Under the pieces are notes generated by a model, which ran no database searches, was not told where the DNA came from, and worked only from the letters and a program-made list of their open reading frames with translations. From the NCBI RefSeq assembly GCF_000306785.1, contig NC_017955.1, positions 1,364,001 through 1,428,000 of the forward strand: a stretch of 64,000 nucleotides of DNA, read 5' to 3'. Position 1 is the stretch's first letter. Each line of letters opens with the position of its first letter. Positions 61,310 to 64,000 of this stretch are shown here, one piece after another. Source of the DNA: Modestobacter italicus (lineage in GTDB: Bacteria > Actinomycetota > Actinomycetes > Mycobacteriales > Geodermatophilaceae). A program made the translations under genes and the position numbers.

Positions 61310-62275
61310 GTGACCGACGACGCGGGCCAGGAGCGGCTGGCGGCGGGCTACCGGGCCTTCGCCGGGGAGTCCGCCGGGGAGTCGCCGCGGTACTCGGCGC
61401 TGGCGGCGGCCGTGGCCGGGGACCGGGACGTGCTGGCCTTCCTGGCCGACCTCCCGGCGGGCAAGCGGCACCCGACGCTGCTCCTCGCCGCGCTGCGGTT
61501 CCTCGGCGGCGTCCCCGCCGACGGTGCCGAGCTGCACGACCGGGTCGCCGCCGACGCCGAGCGGCTGCGCGCCACGGTGCTCGACCGCGCCACGCAGACC
61601 AACGAGCCGGCGCGCTGCGCCGCGCTGCTCCCGGCGCTCGCCGCGATCGACGGGCCGCTGGCGCTGGTCGAGGTGGGGGCGTCGGCGGGGCTGTGCCTCT
61701 ACCCCGACCGGTACGGCTACCGCTACGACGGCCGCCCGGTCGGCCCGCCCGGCCCGGTGCTGCTGCGGTGCACGACGAGCGGCGCGGTGCCGGTGCCGGC
61801 CGCCGTTCCCGAGGTCGTCGCCCGGATCGGGGTCGACCTCGCCCCGCTCGACGTCACCGACCCCGACGACCTCGCCTGGCTGCGGGCGCTGGTCTGGCCC
61901 GGACCGGTCGAGGCCGAGCGGTTGCAGCGGCTCGACGCCGCCGCCGCGATCGCCGCGCAGGAGCCGCCGCAGCTGCTGACCGGGGACCTGCTCGACCGGC
62001 TGCCCGACGCCCTGGCCCTGGTGCCCGCCGGCGCGACGCCGGTCGTGCTGCACACCGCGGTGCTGCCCTACGTCGAGGCGTCCCGCCGGGCGGCGTTCGT
62101 GGAGACCGTGCGCGGCCTGCCGGTGCGCTGGGTGGCGCAGGAGGGGGCCGGCATGGTGCCCGGCACGGGCGAGCCGCACCCCGGCGGGTGGGGACCGTAC
62201 TTCGTGCTGTCGCTGGACGGCCGGCCGCTGGCGCACACCGCGCCGCACGGTGGCCGGGTCGACTGGCTGGGCTGA
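61310..62275 (+). CDS. DUF2332 domain-containing protein
   Basis: 321 residues. Family pattern: SPRYSALAAAVAGDRDVLAFLADLPAGKRHPTLLLAALRFLGG, TQTNEPARCAALLPALA, LALVEVGASAGLCLYPDRYGYRY (SAM-site-like glycines), PVVLHTAVLPYVEASRRAAFVETVRGLPVRWVAQEGAGM. The order resembles a methyltransferase fold but the activity is unknown. GTG 61310 has CACGAT 6 nt before it. A strong hairpin terminator follows. Confidence 0.9.
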   Translation: MTDDAGQERLAAGYRAFAGESAGESPRYSALAAAVAGDRDVLAFLADLPAGKRHPTLLLAALRFLGGVPADGAELHDRVAADAERLRATVLDRATQTNEPARCAALLPALAAIDGPLALVEVGASAGLCLYPDRYGYRYDGRPVGPPGPVLLRCTTSGAVPVPAAVPEVVARIGVDLAPLDVTDPDDLAWLRALVWPGPVEAERLQRLDAAAAIAAQEPPQLLTGDLLDRLPDALALVPAGATPVVLHTAVLPYVEASRRAAFVETVRGLPVRWVAQEGAGMVPGTGEPHPGGWGPYFVLSLDGRPLAHTAPHGGRVDWLG

Positions 62276-62302
62276 CCGCCGGACCCGGGCCCGGACACGG
62301 CA

Positions 62303-62334
62303 GAGGCCCTGGTCGGGGAACCGACCAGGGCCTC
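62303..62334. terminator. Hairpin terminator (14-bp stem)
   Basis: GAGGCCCTGGTCGG (62303-62316), tetraloop GGAA and the perfect complement (62321-62334). It lies between the DUF2332 gene and the convergent tRNA-His, serving both. Confidence 0.85.
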
Positions 62335-62339
62335 GTCGG

Positions 62340-62412
62340 GGTGAGTGACGGGACTTGAACCCGCGACATCCAGGATCACAACCTGGCGCTCTACCAGCTG
62401 AGCTACACCCAC
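62340..62412 (-). tRNA. tRNA-His (anticodon GTG)
   Basis: Minus strand: acceptor GTGGGTG with CACTCAC (one G-U pair), D arm TAGCTCAGCTGGTAGAGC, anticodon loop TTGTGAT (GTG), T arm GGGTTCAAGTCCC, discriminator C, and a G at -1 (62413), both typical of His. 73 nt. Confidence 0.96.
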
Positions 62413-62474
62413 CATGCACACCGGGCGGCTGGCGAGAGCCGGCCCGGTGGACGCGCCCACGATACCGGAGGGCC

Positions 62475-63155
62475 TCAGCCCTCTGCGGAGGCCGGGGTCT
62501 CGGCCGGTGCCGCGTCGGCCGCGCCGGCCGCGAGCAGCGGGGCGAAGGCCGTCACCACGGCACCGGAGGCGGCCTGCGCGGCGGCGCTGTCCGGGCCGGG
62601 TGCCGGGACGAACAGCGTCTGCCGGTAGTAGGCCAGCTCGCGGATCGACTCCAGGATGTCGGCCAGCGCGCGGTGGGCCAGGCCCTTGGGCGGCTGGGCG
62701 AAGTAGACCCGCGGGAACCAGCGCCGGGCCAGCTCCTTGATCGAGGAGACGTCGATCATCCGGTAGTGCAGGTGGTCGTCGAGCAGCGGCATGTCCCGGG
62801 CCAGGAAGCCCCGGTCGGTGCCGATCGAGTTGCCGCACAGCGGGGCGGTGCGCCGCTCGGGGACGAACCGCTTCACGTAGGCCAGCACCTGCTGCTCGGC
62901 CTCGGCGAGGGTGACCGTCGAGGCGCGGACCTCCTCGGTCAGGCCCGACTTGGCGTGCATCTCGGTGACCACGTCGACCATGCCGGCCAGCGCGTCGTCG
63001 TCGGCGTGGATGATCACGTCGAGCCCCGGGTCCAGGACGTTGAGCTGGGAGTCGGTGACCACCACGGCCACCTCGATGAGCTTGTCGCCGACCAGGTCGA
63101 GCCCGGTCATCTCGCAGTCGATCCAGACCAGGTTGTTCGTTGCACTGTCCGCCAC
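62475..63155 (-). CDS. orn: Oligoribonuclease
   Basis: Degrades 2-5 nt RNA and pGpG; 226 residues. DEDDh motifs: [27 protein letters not shown] and [14 protein letters not shown]. The C-terminal 40 residues (after LFVPAPG) are Ala/Pro-rich and non-conserved. GTG 63155 has TAGGGT 7 nt upstream, a leaderless pattern. Located just upstream of tRNA-His on the same strand. Confidence 0.95.
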   Translation of the reverse strand: MADSATNNLVWIDCEMTGLDLVGDKLIEVAVVVTDSQLNVLDPGLDVIIHADDDALAGMVDVVTEMHAKSGLTEEVRASTVTLAEAEQQVLAYVKRFVPERRTAPLCGNSIGTDRGFLARDMPLLDDHLHYRMIDVSSIKELARRWFPRVYFAQPPKGLAHRALADILESIRELAYYRQTLFVPAPGPDSAAAQAASGAVVTAFAPLLAAGAADAAPAETPASAEG

Positions 63156-63411
63156 GTGCGCGACCCTACGCAGGTCCGGCCACCGCAGCCGCCCAGCGGC
63201 GCCGATCCGGCCGATCCCGGTCCGGCATGCCGCAGCGGCCGGGCAGCCGACACGCCCGAGCGGGCCGGGGACGGCGGCGCGTCCCCCCGGGGAGCCCGGA
63301 ACGGGCGGGCCGATGACGTAACGTCGGGCCGGTCCGCTGCCGCGCCGTCGCCGCGCCGACCGCCGCCGGGCCCTCGCCCACCCCCGCCGCCCGTCCCTCC
63401 CTGGAGAGCCT

Positions 63412-64000
63412 GTGCTGATCCTCACGCCGACGCCGTTGCAGACGGCGGCCGAGCGTGCGTTCTTCGCCGAGCTGGCCGGCTGGGACACCGGCAGCGGCGT
63501 GCGCGGCGCCGTCGTGGCCTCGCTGCCGGTGGTCGAGGGGCCGATGGAGCGCCGCCAGGCCGACGCGGTGCTCTTCGTGCCCGAGGGCGTCGCCGTGGTC
63601 CGGGTGGTCGAGGTGCAGCGGAACTCCGGCGTCGTCACCGCCCGCGCCGACGGCGCCTGGACGATCGGCCCCGACGACGGGCCCGGCGACGTCCTGCAGC
63701 TCGACGGCGGCGGTTCCACCCCGCTCGAGGGCCTGATGAGCGCCGGCATGCACGCGGCCGTGACGCTGCGCAAGGCCGGCCTGGAGCCCGGCCGGATCGC
63801 CCGGCTCACCGTGCTCACCGGCCCGGTCACCGGCCTGGTCCCCGCCGACGGCGACCTGGGCGAGGGCGACCAGATCGCGCTGGTCGACCCGCGCTCGCTG
63901 CTGCTGGGCGTGGCCCGGGCCGCCCGCTACGCGGGCACCGACAACCCCCGGCTCTGGACGACGGCCGACGTGCGCGCCGCGGTCGAGGCCCTCGGCGTCG
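63412..64000 (+). CDS. Hypothetical protein with NERD-like N-terminus (cut by window end)
   Basis: 196 residues visible, frame open at 64000. GTG 63412 has GGAGAG 4 nt upstream. The N-terminus ([10 protein letters not shown]... [42 protein letters not shown]) resembles the E...L...(I/A)D.V...p.G..vvEV layout of NERD nuclease-related domains. The key Glu/Lys of the nuclease site are not certain: EVQ replaces the usual ExK. After it comes an unassigned region ([31 protein letters not shown]). Low certainty. Confidence 0.5.
   Translation, partial: MLILTPTPLQTAAERAFFAELAGWDTGSGVRGAVVASLPVVEGPMERRQADAVLFVPEGVAVVRVVEVQRNSGVVTARADGAWTIGPDDGPGDVLQLDGGGSTPLEGLMSAGMHAAVTLRKAGLEPGRIARLTVLTGPVTGLVPADGDLGEGDQIALVDPRSLLLGVARAARYAGTDNPRLWTTADVRAAVEALGV

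Overview
This 64 kb window is very GC-rich chromosomal DNA from an actinobacterium. Many genes start with GTG, two MFS genes start with TTG, 1-8 nt gene overlaps are common, and many genes look leaderless. Gene order matches the Mycobacterium tuberculosis core in several places (pncB, clpS, mec, cysO, cysM, murI, Rv1339-like, rph, rdgB; also ctaD-serB). Gene content and style suggest Geodermatophilaceae (Blastococcus, Modestobacter or Geodermatophilus); that placement is inferred from general knowledge, not from a database search. I see no insertion sequence, prophage, CRISPR array, defence island or rRNA operon.

Layout. 0-9 kb: transporters (three MFS proteins, one cut by the window edge), an aldo/keto reductase, a zinc alcohol dehydrogenase, an M23 cell-wall peptidase, a YfcE-type phosphoesterase, an RlmA-like methyltransferase and a GlsB-type stress membrane protein. 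9-14 kb: ctaD, serB and the NAD-salvage pair pncB-pncA. 14-26 kb: the conserved block clpS-DUF2017, mec-cysO-cysM (sulfur-carrier cysteine synthesis), a HAD phosphatase, murI, a cAMP-phosphodiesterase-like MBL protein, then an insertion (LigD-type polymerase, two DUF genes, gnd, bcp, yjbQ), then rph-rdgB. 26-32 kb: small unknowns, tRNA-Leu and a copper operon csoR-copZ-copA with a clear operator. 32-45 kb: TetR and EAL proteins, aldo/keto reductase, acyl-CoA dehydrogenase, epimerase, winged-helix protein, hydrolase, idi, a MEDS/ATPase sensor, and a methylene-THF-reductase-like gene overlapping a methyltransferase gene. 45-52 kb: a bacteriophytochrome with a PP2C/SpoIIE output, its heme oxygenase and a PucR regulator in one overlapping minus-strand operon, divergent from proline dehydrogenase and P5C dehydrogenase. 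52-64 kb: gluconokinase, MFS, enoyl-CoA hydratase, two divergent GAF-ANTAR proteins, a MarR/SDR divergent pair with two operators, an L,D-transpeptidase, tRNA-Lys, tRNA-His, orn and a cut-off gene at the end.

The most striking non-coding signal is a dispersed hairpin repeat that begins directly at stop codons. Six copies share the start TGA(C/G)GAAGGAC; four of them carry the full nested hairpin. A second palindrome cluster (TTTCGGCGCCGAAA and TTTCGGTACCGAAA cores) lies at 351-440. About fifteen to twenty genes carry a -10-like hexamer 6-8 nt before the start codon, as expected for leaderless transcripts. Two regulators (csoR, tetR) have their operator lying over that hexamer. Most genes are ordinary housekeeping or catabolic genes. 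I see no convincing wholly new multi-gene system; the best candidates for a closer look are the repeat family, the CysO protein ending Gly-Gly-Cys, and the phytochrome operon joined to a proline-type regulator.
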